Below are positions 1-8,835 of a DNA stretch of 64,000 nt, piece after piece (position 1 is the stretch's first letter; each line of letters opens with the position of its first letter). A program made the position numbers and the translations under genes. Origin of the DNA: Streptomyces beigongshangae (GTDB taxonomy: Bacteria; Actinomycetota; Actinomycetes; Streptomycetales; Streptomycetaceae); contig NZ_JAHKJW010000003.1 of the NCBI RefSeq assembly GCF_019710745.1, forward strand, positions 149,753 to 213,752. Direction: 5' to 3'. A model generated the notes under the pieces. It was given only the letters and a program-made list of their open reading frames with translations. It searched no databases and was not told the DNA's origin.

Positions 1-56
1 AGAACCCGGCCCGGCAGGACACGTTCGGGGACTGGGCCGAGCCCCGCCGTCTTTGA
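1..56 (+). CDS. 3' end of an upstream gene (partial, product unknown)
   Basis: Frame 3 is open from the window edge to a TGA at 54-56 and reads NPARQDTFGDWAEPRRL, with Streptomyces-like GC-rich third positions. It ends 68 bp before the sugar kinase on the same strand, so the two may be co-transcribed. Too little is present to name the product. Confidence 0.45.
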   Translation, partial: NPARQDTFGDWAEPRRL

Positions 57-124
57 CATGATCGGGGTTCCGGACAGGCGAGCGCGCCCGGCGGGCGCCT
101 GCACACCGGGGGAGGTCGGCCCAG

Positions 125-1054
125 GTGATCCTCACCGTCACGCTGAACACCGCTCTCGACATCACGTACCGCGTACGGGAACTGCGCCCTCACACCTCCC
201 ACCGGGTCACCGAGGTGACGGAGCGGCCCGGCGGGAAAGGGCTGAACGTGGCCCGGGTGCTCGCGGCCCTCGGTCACGAGGTGTCGGTGACGGGCCTCGC
301 GGGCGGTGCCACCGGACAGGCGGTGCGGGAAGGGCTCGCGCGGACCCCGGGGATCGTGGACGCGCTGGTCCCGGTGGGCGGCCCCAGCCGCCGCACGGTC
401 GCGGTCGTCGACACCTCCACCGGCGACACGACCCAGCTCAACGAGGCGGGACCGGTGATCGCGCCCCACGAGTGGGCGGCGTTCCAGGAGGCGTACGAGG
501 TACTGCTGCGGTCCTCCTCGGCGGTGGCGCTGTGCGGCAGCCTGCCACCGGGACTGCCGGTCGGGGCGTACGCCCAGCTGGTGCGCACGGCGAGGGCGCT
601 GGCGGTTCCGGTGCTGCTGGACACGAGCGGGGAGCCGTTGCGGCGGGGCATCGCGGCACGGCCCGACATCGTCAAGCCGAACGCGGACGAGCTGGCCGAG
701 CTCACCGGTGCGCACGATCCGGCGCAGGCGACCCGGGACGCGCGCCGGCGCGGAGCACACGCGGTGGTGGCGTCACTGGGAGCGCGGGGACTGCTCGCCC
801 GTACGCCCGACGGGGACTGGCGGGCCGCTCCGCCCCGTCCGCTGCGGGGCAATCCCGCGGGGGCGGGCGACGCGGTGGTCGCGGGGCTGCTGTCGGGGCT
901 GGTGGAGCGGCTGCCCTGGCCGGAGCGGCTGGGGCGGGCGGTCGCGCTGTCCGCGGCGAGCGTGCCGGCGCGGACAGCGGGGGAGTTCGACCGGGTGGTG
1001 TACGAGGAACTGCTGGGGCGGGTGGCGGTGACCGGCGCGACCACCGTCGCGTAG
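125..1054 (+). CDS. 1-phosphofructokinase-family hexose kinase (PfkB fold)
   Basis: ATP-dependent kinase of phosphorylated hexoses, related to 1-phosphofructokinase and tagatose-6-phosphate kinase; cytosolic. The protein has 309 residues, usual for the family. It carries the N-terminal PfkB signature (PGGKGLNVARVLAALG, about residues 36-51) and the C-terminal anion-hole/catalytic motif GAGD at 246-249, whose Asp is the expected base. The start is a GTG preceded by GGGGGAGG about 10 nt upstream. It may be read with the gene that ends at position 56. Motifs fix the family; the exact substrate (fructose-1-P, tagatose-6-P or another) cannot be told from sequence. Confidence 0.85.
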   Translation: MILTVTLNTALDITYRVRELRPHTSHRVTEVTERPGGKGLNVARVLAALGHEVSVTGLAGGATGQAVREGLARTPGIVDALVPVGGPSRRTVAVVDTSTGDTTQLNEAGPVIAPHEWAAFQEAYEVLLRSSSAVALCGSLPPGLPVGAYAQLVRTARALAVPVLLDTSGEPLRRGIAARPDIVKPNADELAELTGAHDPAQATRDARRRGAHAVVASLGARGLLARTPDGDWRAAPPRPLRGNPAGAGDAVVAGLLSGLVERLPWPERLGRAVALSAASVPARTAGEFDRVVYEELLGRVAVTGATTVA

Positions 1055-1173
1055 CGCCCCGCGGGGTGCCCGGTGGCCGGCCGGGCCGGCTGCGGGTTCT
1101 CGTCGGCTGCGGGCCGATGGGGGCTGGTCGCGCCGTTCCCCGCGCCCCCTGAAAGACCGCGCGGCGGCAACTG

Positions 1174-2142
1174 TCAGTCCTTGACCTGGCCCGCCTTCAG
1201 ACGGAGCTGGTCCAGCAGGACGTTGCAGTCGTCGCCCTGCCGGCAGGAGATGGAGATCGTGTTGGTGCCCTTGGTGAGGGTGGGCCAGGAGTAGGTCTCC
1301 GTCCAGCCCTTCTCCCACTCGTTCTCCTTGGCGCCCGTGAAGTTGCCGAGGTTCAGCTTGCTGCCGAACTCCTTGCCGTTCACGGTGAGCGTCATCTTGG
1401 CGTCCTTGCCGGCGACGCTGTACCGCGTGAAGACGGTGTACGTACCGGATTCCGGGATGCCGTCGACGGTCCAGGTGACCTCGGAGCCGACCTGGTTCAG
1501 GCCGGTCACGTAGCGGCCGCCGCCCGCGCTCGCGCCCTGGACGTCCGAGGCGGTCGTCACACCGGGGCCCAGCTTCAGTGCCTGCGCGTCGATCTCGGGC
1601 AGCTCGACCGGCTCCGCGGCCTTCTCGGTGGACGACTCGCTCGGCTCGGCGCTCTGCCCCGCGGACACGGTCGGGTCCGCGGCCGCGTCGCCGCCCTTGT
1701 CCTCCTCCGAGTCGCCGCCGAGCATCGCGATCCCGATGCCGACCACCACGGCCGCGACGACCGCGACGGCACCGATCAGCAGCCCCTTGGTGTTGGGCCC
1801 GCGGCCCCGGCCACCGCTGCCCCGGCCGCCGCCGCGCCGGCTGTCGGGCGCCGACTGGTGCAGGGCCGTGGTGGTCCGGCCGGTGAAGGACTCGGGCCCG
1901 GCGTGGTGCGCGTTCGGCTGCCCGTACGTGCCCTGCGGCTGCGCGTACTGCGCGGTGGGCGCGTTCTGCGCGGCGGACTGGCCGTACTGGCGCTCGCCGA
2001 CCGGACGCACCCGGTTCACCGAGCCGGGGTAGCCGTAGCCACCGCTCGGCGGCTGGGCTCCGGCGGCCTTCCCGTCCTCGTACAGATAGCCGAACGGGTC
2101 GTCGTCCTCGGGCGTGCTCGCGCCGTTGCTGCCGGGCGTCAT
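1174..2142 (-). CDS. membrane-anchored carbohydrate-binding (CBM35-like) protein
   Basis: 322 residues. A charged, Gly/Gln/Tyr-rich cytoplasmic segment (about 1-125) leads into one transmembrane helix (LLIGAVAVVAAVVVGIGIAM), then an acidic Ser/Glu linker. The C-terminal domain of roughly 130 residues has a beta-sandwich pattern typical of CBM6/CBM35 modules (GGGRYVTGLNQVGSEVTWTV..., ...TNTISISCRQGDDCNVLLDQLRL). I infer a single-pass protein displaying a sugar-binding domain outside the cell. The ATG follows AGGAGACCAAGGG. It lies downstream of cdgB on the same strand with a 118-bp gap. No catalytic domain is visible. Confidence 0.75.
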   Translation of the reverse strand: MTPGSNGASTPEDDDPFGYLYEDGKAAGAQPPSGGYGYPGSVNRVRPVGERQYGQSAAQNAPTAQYAQPQGTYGQPNAHHAGPESFTGRTTTALHQSAPDSRRGGGRGSGGRGRGPNTKGLLIGAVAVVAAVVVGIGIAMLGGDSEEDKGGDAAADPTVSAGQSAEPSESSTEKAAEPVELPEIDAQALKLGPGVTTASDVQGASAGGGRYVTGLNQVGSEVTWTVDGIPESGTYTVFTRYSVAGKDAKMTLTVNGKEFGSKLNLGNFTGAKENEWEKGWTETYSWPTLTKGTNTISISCRQGDDCNVLLDQLRLKAGQVKD

Positions 2143-2260
2143 CCCTTGGTCTCCTAGCGGGTGCGGTTCAGATGCGGTACGGGGGAACGAAAGGCGAGCC
2201 TACCCGGTTCCCGTGCACCGAACGGGTGACTCAGCTCGCACGACACCCCTGACCTGCGGG

Positions 2261-3970
2261 TCAGCCCGCACGCCTGTGCGCTTTGGGACGAGACCGTTTC
2301 TCTACGTACATCCGCTCGTCCGCGGACTGCAGGACCTCGTCCGCCGTCATGCCGCAGTGGGCCCACCCGATACCGAAGCTGGCGCCGACCCGCATGGTCC
2401 GGCCGTCGACCCTGATCGGCTGGATGATCTCGCTGCGCAGCCGGACCGCGAGGTCCTCGGCGTCGGCCCGCCCCAGCCCGTCCGCGAGCACCACGAACTC
2501 GTCGCCGCCGAGCCGGGCGACCGTGTCCCCGTCCCGGACGGCACCGCTCAGCCGGCGGGCCACCTCGATCAGCACGGCGTCCCCGGCGTTGTGCCCGAAG
2601 CGGTCGTTGATCGACTTGAAGCCGTCGAGGTCGCAGAAGAGGACCGCGAGCCCCTTCGTGCCGTCGTCGCGCTCCCCTTCGGGTGTGACGGTGTGCACAT
2701 GGTGGCCGTACGGGTCGAACGCGTCCGGCACCGGCGGATAGTCGAACGCGTGCCCATGGGCGTCGTACACGTTCCCGTCGTACCCGTTCCCGTCGTACCC
2801 GTTCGCGTTGCGCGCGGCGACCACCTGCCCGTACGCCGCGTCGATCGTGTCGACCGCGCCGGGTTCCGTCGCCGTGGGACGCGCGCACAGCCGGGAGGCG
2901 AGCCGGGAGCGCAGCTCCGCGGAGTTCGGCAGTCCGGTGAGCGCGTCGTGCGAGGCACGGTGCGCGAGCTGCAGCTCGCGCCGCTTGCGTTCCTCGATGT
3001 CCTCGACGTGGGTGAGCAGGAAGCGCGGCCCGTCGGCGACGTCCGCGACCACGCTGTTGCGCAGCGACACCCACACGTACGTGCCGTCGCGGCGACAGAG
3101 CCGCAGCTCGGCGCGGCCCCCTTCGGCGGAGGTCCGGAGCAGGGTGCCGATGTCCTCGGGGTGGACGAGGTCCGAGAAGGAGTAGCGGCGCATCGAGGAG
3201 GCGGGACGGCCGAGGAGCCGGCACAGCGCGTCGTTGGTCCGCAGGATCCGGCCGTGCTGGTCGCCGCCCATCTCGGCGACGGCCATGCCGGAGGGGGCGT
3301 ACTCGAATGCCTGCCGAAAGCTTTCCTCACTGGCGCGCAGCGCCTGCTGCTCGCGCTCCAGGCGGACGAGCGCGCGCTGCATGTTGGCGCGGAGCCGCGC
3401 GTTGCTGATGGCTATGGCGGCCTGGAACGCGTACATCTGCAGCGCCTCGCGGCCCCAGGAGCCGGGGCGCCGTCCGTTGCGCGGGCGGTCCACGGACAGG
3501 ACACCGATCAGTTCGCCGCTGGAGACGCCCGGGACACCGGGCATGTACATGGGGGCGAAGAGCCGGTCGGCGGGGTGCCACTCGTCCTCGAAGCGCGGTT
3601 CGGGCCCGTCGGTGTGCCACTGCGGGACGTCGTCGTCGTCGAGGACCCAGCCCTCGGTGTGCGGTATGAAACGCAGGTCGCCCCATGCCTCCCCCATGGA
3701 CAGCCGGCGCTCCCAGGACTCCCGGGAGCCCACCCGGCCGGTGATGAGCGCCTCGGCCGCGGCGTTCCCGGCGAAGGCGGCGACCACGAGGTTGTTGTCG
3801 GGCTGGACGAGGTTGACGCAGGCCAGTTCGTAACCGAGACCGTTGACGACGCCGTCGGCGACGGTCTGCAGTGTGTCGGCCAGGCTGCGGGCCTTGTTCA
3901 TGTCCGCCATGACCTGATGCAGCTGCCGCAGGGTCGCAAGGCGGACGTACGGCTCCGACTCGGTCTCCAT
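2261..3970 (-). CDS. cdgB: diguanylate cyclase CdgB (GAF-PAS-GGDEF)
   Basis: Makes the second messenger c-di-GMP from two GTP. In Streptomyces CdgB influences development and is a BldD target. The 569-residue protein has an N-terminal GAF-like region (about 10-165), a PAS/PAC segment (about 200-300) and a C-terminal GGDEF domain. The intact active-site GGDEF at about 488 is preceded five residues upstream by an RxxD inhibitory site (RDGD). A low-complexity repeat (NGYDGNGYDG) separates PAS from GGDEF. The start is placed at METESEP because GGGAGGGCGA directly precedes that ATG; an upstream ATG at 4045 would add 25 residues. No EAL domain is seen. Confidence 0.92.
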   Translation of the reverse strand: METESEPYVRLATLRQLHQVMADMNKARSLADTLQTVADGVVNGLGYELACVNLVQPDNNLVVAAFAGNAAAEALITGRVGSRESWERRLSMGEAWGDLRFIPHTEGWVLDDDDVPQWHTDGPEPRFEDEWHPADRLFAPMYMPGVPGVSSGELIGVLSVDRPRNGRRPGSWGREALQMYAFQAAIAISNARLRANMQRALVRLEREQQALRASEESFRQAFEYAPSGMAVAEMGGDQHGRILRTNDALCRLLGRPASSMRRYSFSDLVHPEDIGTLLRTSAEGGRAELRLCRRDGTYVWVSLRNSVVADVADGPRFLLTHVEDIEERKRRELQLAHRASHDALTGLPNSAELRSRLASRLCARPTATEPGAVDTIDAAYGQVVAARNANGYDGNGYDGNVYDAHGHAFDYPPVPDAFDPYGHHVHTVTPEGERDDGTKGLAVLFCDLDGFKSINDRFGHNAGDAVLIEVARRLSGAVRDGDTVARLGGDEFVVLADGLGRADAEDLAVRLRSEIIQPIRVDGRTMRVGASFGIGWAHCGMTADEVLQSADERMYVEKRSRPKAHRRAG

Positions 3971-4070
3971 TCGCCCTCCCCTCGAGACCTCGACAGCAAC
4001 TCCAGGGTTCTCTCCCGGCCTACCCCCTACCGACTTCCCCGCCACTGAATCACAGCGCGCTGCTCACTCG

Positions 4071-4083
4071 GTACACAGGGTCA
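4071..4083. promoter_or_regulatory. candidate BldD box upstream of cdgB
   Basis: GTACACAGGGTCA matches the BldD consensus tnACnC(A/T)GnGTnA at every fixed position except the first. It lies 101 bp upstream of the cdgB ATG, in the divergent region with the flavin reductase gene. BldD bound to c-di-GMP is known to repress cdgB, so the site fits feedback control. Binding here is inferred. Confidence 0.65.
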
Positions 4084-4096
4084 ACAAAATATGGCA

Positions 4097-4116
4097 CCTG
4101 TGACTCAAGTCACAGG
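4097..4116. promoter_or_regulatory. perfect 9-bp inverted repeat in the cdgB upstream region
   Basis: Arms CCTGTGACT and AGTCACAGG are exact reverse complements around a CA spacer. The palindrome is 14 bp from the BldD-like box and resembles a second, differently spaced dimer site. It may be another BldD site or the operator of an unknown regulator. Confidence 0.5.
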
Positions 4117-4295
4117 GGAAGATGAACAATTAGGTAGAGTTTCTGTGTTTTCGCGGTGCGTTTACTGAACGTAAATTTGTGGAAGATGTGCGCGCGCCTG
4201 ATGAGAGATCCGCATCACACTCCCCCTTCAGTCCTAGGACCCGGTTCGGACCCTGGTCGGATGTGATGAACGTTGGCGGAGAATAGCGTCTTCCT

Positions 4296-4859
4296 GTGCC
4301 CAACACTCCCCCTTCCGCCCCTTCCGCCCCGTCCGTGCATGCTGAGGGGGTGAGCAACGACGAGTTCCGCGCCGCCATGTCCCGGCTGGCCGCCGGTGTG
4401 GTCCTGGTGACCGCGCACGAGCGGCAGTCCGACCCGGACGGCCCGAGCGGTGAGGACGTGGGCATGACGGCGACCTCCTTCATGTCCGTGTCCCTCGATC
4501 CGCCCCTTGTACTCATCGGTCTGCGCGAGGGCTCCCGGATGGACGACCTGCTGGACGAACAACCCCTGTGGGCAGTGTCTTTGCTCTCCGAGAAGCAGAG
4601 CTCCGTCGCGAGCCGGTTCGCCATGAAGAACCGCATCTCGGACCGCCTCCTCTTCGCGGACGTGCCGTACGTCCGCGGGGAGGCGTCCGGAGCGCCGCTG
4701 CTGGACGGCGCCCTGGCCACCCTGGAGTGCCGTACCGAGCAGCGGGTGACGGCGGGCGACCACACCCTGGTGATCGGCCGGGTACTGACGTCCGCCCTGC
4801 CGGGCGCGGACGCCGGCCCGCTCACGTATTTCCGCGGCCGCTACCGGCGACTGGGCTAG
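4296..4859 (+). CDS. flavin reductase family protein
   Basis: 187 residues with the FMN-binding split-barrel fold of flavin:NAD(P)H reductases that feed two-component monooxygenases. Recognisable features are FRAAMSRLAAGVVLVTA near the N-terminus, GMTATSFMSVSLDPPLVLIGLREGS (flavin-binding strand-turn), and the C-terminal LTYFRGRYRRLG. The region around GEDVGMTATS matches the family pattern for phosphate contacts. An internal GTG at 4350 (VSNDEF) is an alternative start, since the first 18 residues are Pro/Ser-rich. It is divergent from cdgB. No partner monooxygenase is adjacent. Confidence 0.85.
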   Translation: MPNTPPSAPSAPSVHAEGVSNDEFRAAMSRLAAGVVLVTAHERQSDPDGPSGEDVGMTATSFMSVSLDPPLVLIGLREGSRMDDLLDEQPLWAVSLLSEKQSSVASRFAMKNRISDRLLFADVPYVRGEASGAPLLDGALATLECRTEQRVTAGDHTLVIGRVLTSALPGADAGPLTYFRGRYRRLG

Positions 4860-5209
4860 CGGCGGGTGTTCCCGGGGGAATGCGGCCGTACGCGACCATG
4901 GAACTGCGTACGACCGCGAAACCGTGTACGACCGTGAAGGCGTCGCCCTCCACCCGCACGGCCGCAAGCACCCGCCCGCATTCGGGAACGGGAAGATTCC
5001 CGCGGCCCCCCACCCCGGTCCGCTTTCCTCCGGCCTTTTCTTCCACCGCCAGAAAACCGTGCGGCGAACACAACTCCACATTCTCACCCGAGAACTGACA
5101 GGGCGACAGCAAAAAGCAAAGCCCGAGGCATCCACCCCGACCCGCTCTCAGCCCTCGGCCTCGCCCTTGCCCCCGGCCTTCGCCCCGACGCCCGGCCTTC
5201 GCCCCCGGC
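4860..5209. other. 350-bp gap between convergent genes
   Basis: Lies between the flavin reductase gene (+) and arfB (-). It holds GC-rich sequence and a short direct repeat of GGCCTTCGCCCC-type units near 5175-5205. No gene with a credible start or codon bias was found. Confidence 0.5.
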
Positions 5210-5638
5210 TCAGCCCCAGTCGCGCCCGGAACGCCCCCGCTTCGTGTCGCCCCGCTGCTTCTTCTCACGGAGCCGGCGCTCGTTGATCCCCCGCGGGACA
5301 CGGGTGGCCCGGCGGGGCCTGGGCGGCGGCGCGCTCGCCTCGGCGAGCAGCGCGGCGAGCCGGACGGCCGCCGCCTCCCGGTTGCGCCACTGCGACCGGT
5401 GCTCGGAGGCGCGCACGGCGACGACCCCGTCGACCAGCCGGTCGGCGAGTCTCGCGAGCGCCCGCTCCTTCCACACCGGCGGCAGCGCCTCCGTCTTCGC
5501 GAGGTCGAAGCGGAGCTCCACCTGCGAGTCGGTCGTGTTGACGTGCTGGCCACCGGGCCCGGAGGAACGCGAGAAACGCCACATGAGCTCGGCCTCGGGC
5601 AGGGAGACGGAGCCGCGGATGGCGTAGGGACCGGACAT
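5210..5638 (-). CDS. arfB: alternative ribosome-rescue factor / peptidyl-tRNA hydrolase ArfB (YaeJ/ICT1)
   Basis: Class-I release-factor-like hydrolase that frees nascent chains from ribosomes stalled without a stop codon. The short protein (142 residues from MSGPYAIRG) has the catalytic GGQ loop (SRSSGPGGQHVNTTDSQVE). It ends in the basic tail typical of ArfB (INERRLREKKQRGDTKRGR), which in the family enters the empty mRNA channel. It lacks the codon-recognition domain of RF1/RF2. The ATG at 5638 is chosen over one ten codons upstream because homologues begin there and GGGG lies just before it. Convergent with the flavin reductase gene. Confidence 0.9.
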   Translation of the reverse strand: MSGPYAIRGSVSLPEAELMWRFSRSSGPGGQHVNTTDSQVELRFDLAKTEALPPVWKERALARLADRLVDGVVAVRASEHRSQWRNREAAAVRLAALLAEASAPPPRPRRATRVPRGINERRLREKKQRGDTKRGRSGRDWG

Positions 5639-5862
5639 GGCCCCATGGTCCCCCGCCCGGCCACCCACGTCACCCGCTTTTCACCGGCGCCCCCGCCCTC
5701 GCCCGCCTCCCCCCGCGCCACGGGTAAAGAAAGTAAAGAGGAGCGGAACCCTGGAGACCCCCTTCGGCGTTCACAGGGTGGCGGTAGCTTCGTCCCGTAC
5801 GAAGCTGTCGCGCAGCACCGCACGACCCGTACGTACAAAAAACAAGGGAAGGACTCCCCACA

Positions 5863-6438
5863 ATGGCTGTAAGCCTGTCCAAGGGTGGCAACGTCTCGCT
5901 CACCAAGGAGGCTCCGGGCCTGACCGCCGTCACCGTGGGCCTCGGCTGGGACGTCCGCTCCACCACGGGAACCGACTTCGACCTGGACGCCTCGGCCATC
6001 GCGGTCAACGCCGAGGGCAAGGTCTACTCGGACGCCCACTTCATCTTCTTCAACAACAAGCAGACCCCGGACCAGACGATCGTCCACACGGGCGACAACC
6101 GGACGGGTGAAGGCGCCGGCGACGACGAGGCGATCAACGTCAACCTCGCGGGCCTCCCCGCCGACATCGACAAGATCGTCTTCCCGGTCTCGATCTACGA
6201 CGCGGAGACCCGCTCGCAGAACTTCGGCCAGGTCCGCAACGCGTACATCCGCATCGTGAACCAGGCCGGCGGCGCCGAGATCGCCCGCTACGACCTCTCG
6301 GAGGACGCGGCCACGGAGACGGCCATGGTCTTCGGCGAGCTGTACCGCAACGGCGCCGAGTGGAAGTTCCGCGCGGTGGGCCAGGGCTACGCGGCCGGCC
6401 TCGCGGGCATCGCCAAGGACTTCGGCGTCAACGTCTGA
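5863..6438 (+). CDS. terD: TerD family protein (calcium-binding stress protein)
   Basis: 191 residues, full length for TerD. It contains the diagnostic N-terminus [20 protein letters not shown] and the acidic Ca2+-binding motif DFDLDASA. Further conserved segments are [18 protein letters not shown] (second Ca site), [15 protein letters not shown] and YDLSEDAA. TerD proteins are linked to tellurite/stress resistance and, in Streptomyces, to normal differentiation; the biochemical role is unclear. The start follows GGGAAGGA. It is monocistronic, ending in a strong hairpin at 6470-6510. Confidence 0.92.
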   Translation: MAVSLSKGGNVSLTKEAPGLTAVTVGLGWDVRSTTGTDFDLDASAIAVNAEGKVYSDAHFIFFNNKQTPDQTIVHTGDNRTGEGAGDDEAINVNLAGLPADIDKIVFPVSIYDAETRSQNFGQVRNAYIRIVNQAGGAEIARYDLSEDAATETAMVFGELYRNGAEWKFRAVGQGYAAGLAGIAKDFGVNV

Positions 6439-6469
6439 TCCGGGCGCACCCCGCACCCGCACGACACAC

Positions 6470-6510
6470 GGAGGGCCCCCGGCCCGGCTGCGGCCGGCCG
6501 GGGGCCCTCC
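6470..6510 (+). terminator. rho-independent-type hairpin after terD
   Basis: Perfect 15-bp arms (GGAGGGCCCCCGGCC and its complement) around an 11-nt loop, 32 bp after the terD stop. No long T-run, as is usual in Streptomyces. Confidence 0.75.
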
Positions 6511-6536
6511 GCGCTCCCTCCCCCGTGTGATCCCCG

Positions 6537-6697
6537 AACCACGCGTTCCACGCCCTCAGCGGTGACTTCCCCGACCGGGCCGACCTGGACCCCTGGATCG
6601 GCCTGCTGCCGGTCGACGCCCCCCCCCAGCACGGCAAGCGCAAAACCCTGCACGCCCCCTTGCCCTCCCGGACCTCGCCGTCCCAGACCTCGCCGCC
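6537..6697 (+). pseudogene. possible coding relic between terD and the M1 peptidase gene
   Basis: One frame reads NHAFHALSGDFPDRADLDPW then IGLLPVDAPPQHGKRKTLHA before a TAG near 6700. GC-rich third positions and a protein-like composition suggest it is not random. No start codon or ribosome-binding site precedes it, and the frame is closed upstream by a TGA. It could be the 3' remnant of a lost gene; the family was not recognised. Confidence 0.3.
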
Positions 6698-8095
6698 CTA
6701 GACCTCGCCGGGCCGCCCTTCCCCATGGAGCCAGCTCCTCCAGATCCCCGCGAAATCCTCGCCCGGCGCCTTCGCCTCCACATAGGCGGTGAAGTCACCG
6801 GTGTCCGCGTTGCCGTGCCGGCGCTCGGCGGCCCAGCCCCGCAGGATGTCCCGGAACACCCGGTCACCGACCGTCCGGCGCACCTCGTGCAGCACCATGG
6901 CGCCCCGCTCGTAGACGGGCCTGCCGGAGATGTGGGCGGCGCTCGGCGGCCGGGCGGGGGGAAAGGCCCAGACGGCGTCGTCGTCCGCCTCCTTGTCGAA
7001 GTGGTCGCCCGCGTACAGCCGGTCGAAGACCTCCTGGGCGGTGTCCCCGCCGTGGTCCTCGCCCCACAGCCACTCGGCGTACGTCGCGAAGCCCTCGTTC
7101 AGCCACATGTCGCGCCACGACCCGGGGGTGACGGAGTTCCCGTACCACTGGTGGGCGAGCTCGTGGACGAGGAGCTCCACACTCGGAGCGCCGGGGAACA
7201 CGGGCCGGTTCTGGGTCTCCAGGGCGTACCCCGCATCACCCTTCCGCTCCACGATCGCCCCGGTGGACAAGAAGGGATACGCCCCGAACGTCCGCTCGCC
7301 CCACGCCACGATCTCGGGAATCCGCCCCAGCACCTTCTCGCTCGCCGCGTCCTGCCCGGGATCCACCGCCACGTACACGGGCAGCCCTCCGGCGGTCCGC
7401 GAACGGCGGATCCGGAACTCCCCCACGGCCACGGTCGCCACGTAGGAAGCCATCGGCTCCCCGACACGCCACTCGTGGACGGCCCTCCCGTCCACCACCG
7501 TCTCCTTCCTCAACTCCCCGTTGGAGACGGCCCGCAGCCCCTCGGGCACGGCGACGGTGATGTCGTACGTGGCCTTGTCGCCCGGATGATGGTTCCCGGG
7601 GAACCAGGCCATGCCCCCGACCGGCTGCCCGAGCGCCACAGCCCCGTCCCCGGTAGGCAGCCACCCCTCCTCGGAACCGTCCGGATCACGAATGACCTCG
7701 GGAACCCCGGAGTAACGGACGACCACGACGAAAACACGCCCCTCCCCCACCCCACCCCGGGGCCGGACGGTCACCTCGCCCCCACGCCGTTCGAACCGCG
7801 CGGCCTCACCCCCGACCTCGACCGACTCGACCTCCATCCCCACGAAGTCAAGATTGAACGCGCGCAGATCCTCCTCCGCCCGCGCCACGATCACGGCCTC
7901 CCCCACCAGCCACCGCGTCCCGGGCTCGTAGTCGAGCGTGAGCCCGTAATGCGTGACGTCGTACCCCCCGGTCCCGGAAGCAGGAAAATACGGATCGCCC
8001 ACTCCACCACTCCCCGCCCCACCACTCCCCACGCCGCCACAACCCACAAGAACAAACACCACCAGAAAAGCAACAAGCCGCTCAAACCGGCGCAC
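6698..8095 (-). CDS. M1 family metallopeptidase, lipoprotein
   Basis: Zinc aminopeptidase of the M1 (gluzincin) family, predicted to be anchored outside the membrane. The 465-residue protein begins with a signal sequence and lipobox (LVAFLVVFVLVGC). It has an aminopeptidase N-like beta domain (SNGELR..., ASYVATVAVGEFR) and the active site HELAHQWYGNS at about 311, with the third zinc ligand in NEGFATYAEW at about 333. The GAMEN-type loop is degenerate (ALETQNRPVF). The GTG at 8095 is chosen because GGGGGAGGAGTT precedes it directly; an ATG 48 bp upstream would spoil the signal peptide. It is divergent from the 8133 gene with a 37-bp gap. Confidence 0.9.
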   Translation of the reverse strand: MRRFERLVAFLVVFVLVGCGGVGSGGAGSGGVGDPYFPASGTGGYDVTHYGLTLDYEPGTRWLVGEAVIVARAEEDLRAFNLDFVGMEVESVEVGGEAARFERRGGEVTVRPRGGVGEGRVFVVVVRYSGVPEVIRDPDGSEEGWLPTGDGAVALGQPVGGMAWFPGNHHPGDKATYDITVAVPEGLRAVSNGELRKETVVDGRAVHEWRVGEPMASYVATVAVGEFRIRRSRTAGGLPVYVAVDPGQDAASEKVLGRIPEIVAWGERTFGAYPFLSTGAIVERKGDAGYALETQNRPVFPGAPSVELLVHELAHQWYGNSVTPGSWRDMWLNEGFATYAEWLWGEDHGGDTAQEVFDRLYAGDHFDKEADDDAVWAFPPARPPSAAHISGRPVYERGAMVLHEVRRTVGDRVFRDILRGWAAERRHGNADTGDFTAYVEAKAPGEDFAGIWRSWLHGEGRPGEV

Positions 8096-8132
8096 AACTC
8101 CTCCCCCGACGCGACGTGACACCATCACCCAC

Positions 8133-8633
8133 GTGCTCGACATCGGCTACGCCCTCTCCTCCCGCTTCCCGGACCCCCCGCAGACCGACTACCGCCGCGC
8201 GGACGTCCACGCCCTGCGCCACGACCTGTTCTGCGGAGATGTCTACCTCGCCGACACCAGGACGGACCGGGAGCTGTCCACAGCCTGGGGATGGGTACCG
8301 GTGCTCGACTTCGCGTGGGCCCTGTGCGACATCGCCGAACAACTCGACCAGGATCCCCTGGGCAGCCGGGCCTCCCGCCCCCAGCACGCCGAACTGGACT
8401 TCACCGAGTCCACGGACCGCATGCTCTTCGAGCGCCGCTTCGGATGGGTCGACATCGAGTCCGACTGGATGCCCGGCGACGAGCCCCCGCTCACCTTCTC
8501 CCACACCGAACTGCGCCGGGAGGCCCGCGACTTCCTCCACGACCTCCTGGCGGACCTGACCGACCTCCACGAGGGGCTCCGCGACAACCCGGCGATCTGG
8601 ACCCTGGAAGCCCGCTTCCCCAGACTCCCCTGA
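8133..8633 (+). CDS. conserved hypothetical protein
   Basis: 166 residues, soluble, acidic, rich in Trp/Asp/Leu. I recognise no catalytic motif. The start is set at the GTG of MLDIGYALSSRFPD because upstream in-frame sequence overlaps the peptidase gene and has poor coding character. A shared promoter region with the peptidase is likely given the 37-bp divergent gap. It could be an immunity-like or cytosolic accessory protein; nothing in the sequence decides this. Confidence 0.65.
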   Translation: MLDIGYALSSRFPDPPQTDYRRADVHALRHDLFCGDVYLADTRTDRELSTAWGWVPVLDFAWALCDIAEQLDQDPLGSRASRPQHAELDFTESTDRMLFERRFGWVDIESDWMPGDEPPLTFSHTELRREARDFLHDLLADLTDLHEGLRDNPAIWTLEARFPRLP

Positions 8634-8690
8634 ACACCCTCGGGCCCGGCCCGGCCCCGCCCGGCCCGCAGTCGGCGACGTCACGGGAGC

Positions 8691-8805
8691 GGGCCGTGCC
8701 GGTACGTCGAAAGTCCGCCGCGTAGGGCTCCTCCTGGAAACGGAACCCTCAGAAACCTACGGCCGGACACCCGGTGGCGGCGGACTCGACGTACCGGCAC
8801 GGCCC
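8691..8805. repeat. long inverted repeat (about 29-bp arms) between convergent genes
   Basis: Left arm 8691-8721 and right arm 8777-8805 are complementary over 29 positions, with a 2-nt AA bulge in the left arm. The 55-nt interior can form a second stem (GTAGG...CCTAC). It lies between the 3' ends of two convergent genes. It could be a bidirectional terminator, a MITE-like remnant or a structured RNA; length and branching exceed an ordinary terminator. Confidence 0.7.
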
Positions 8806-8835
8806 CGACCCCACCACCGCCCGGACGGACGCCAC

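Noticed and set aside
2114..4048. 644-codon open frame on the plus strand
   Set aside because: Antisense shadow of cdgB, which has clear GGDEF motifs.
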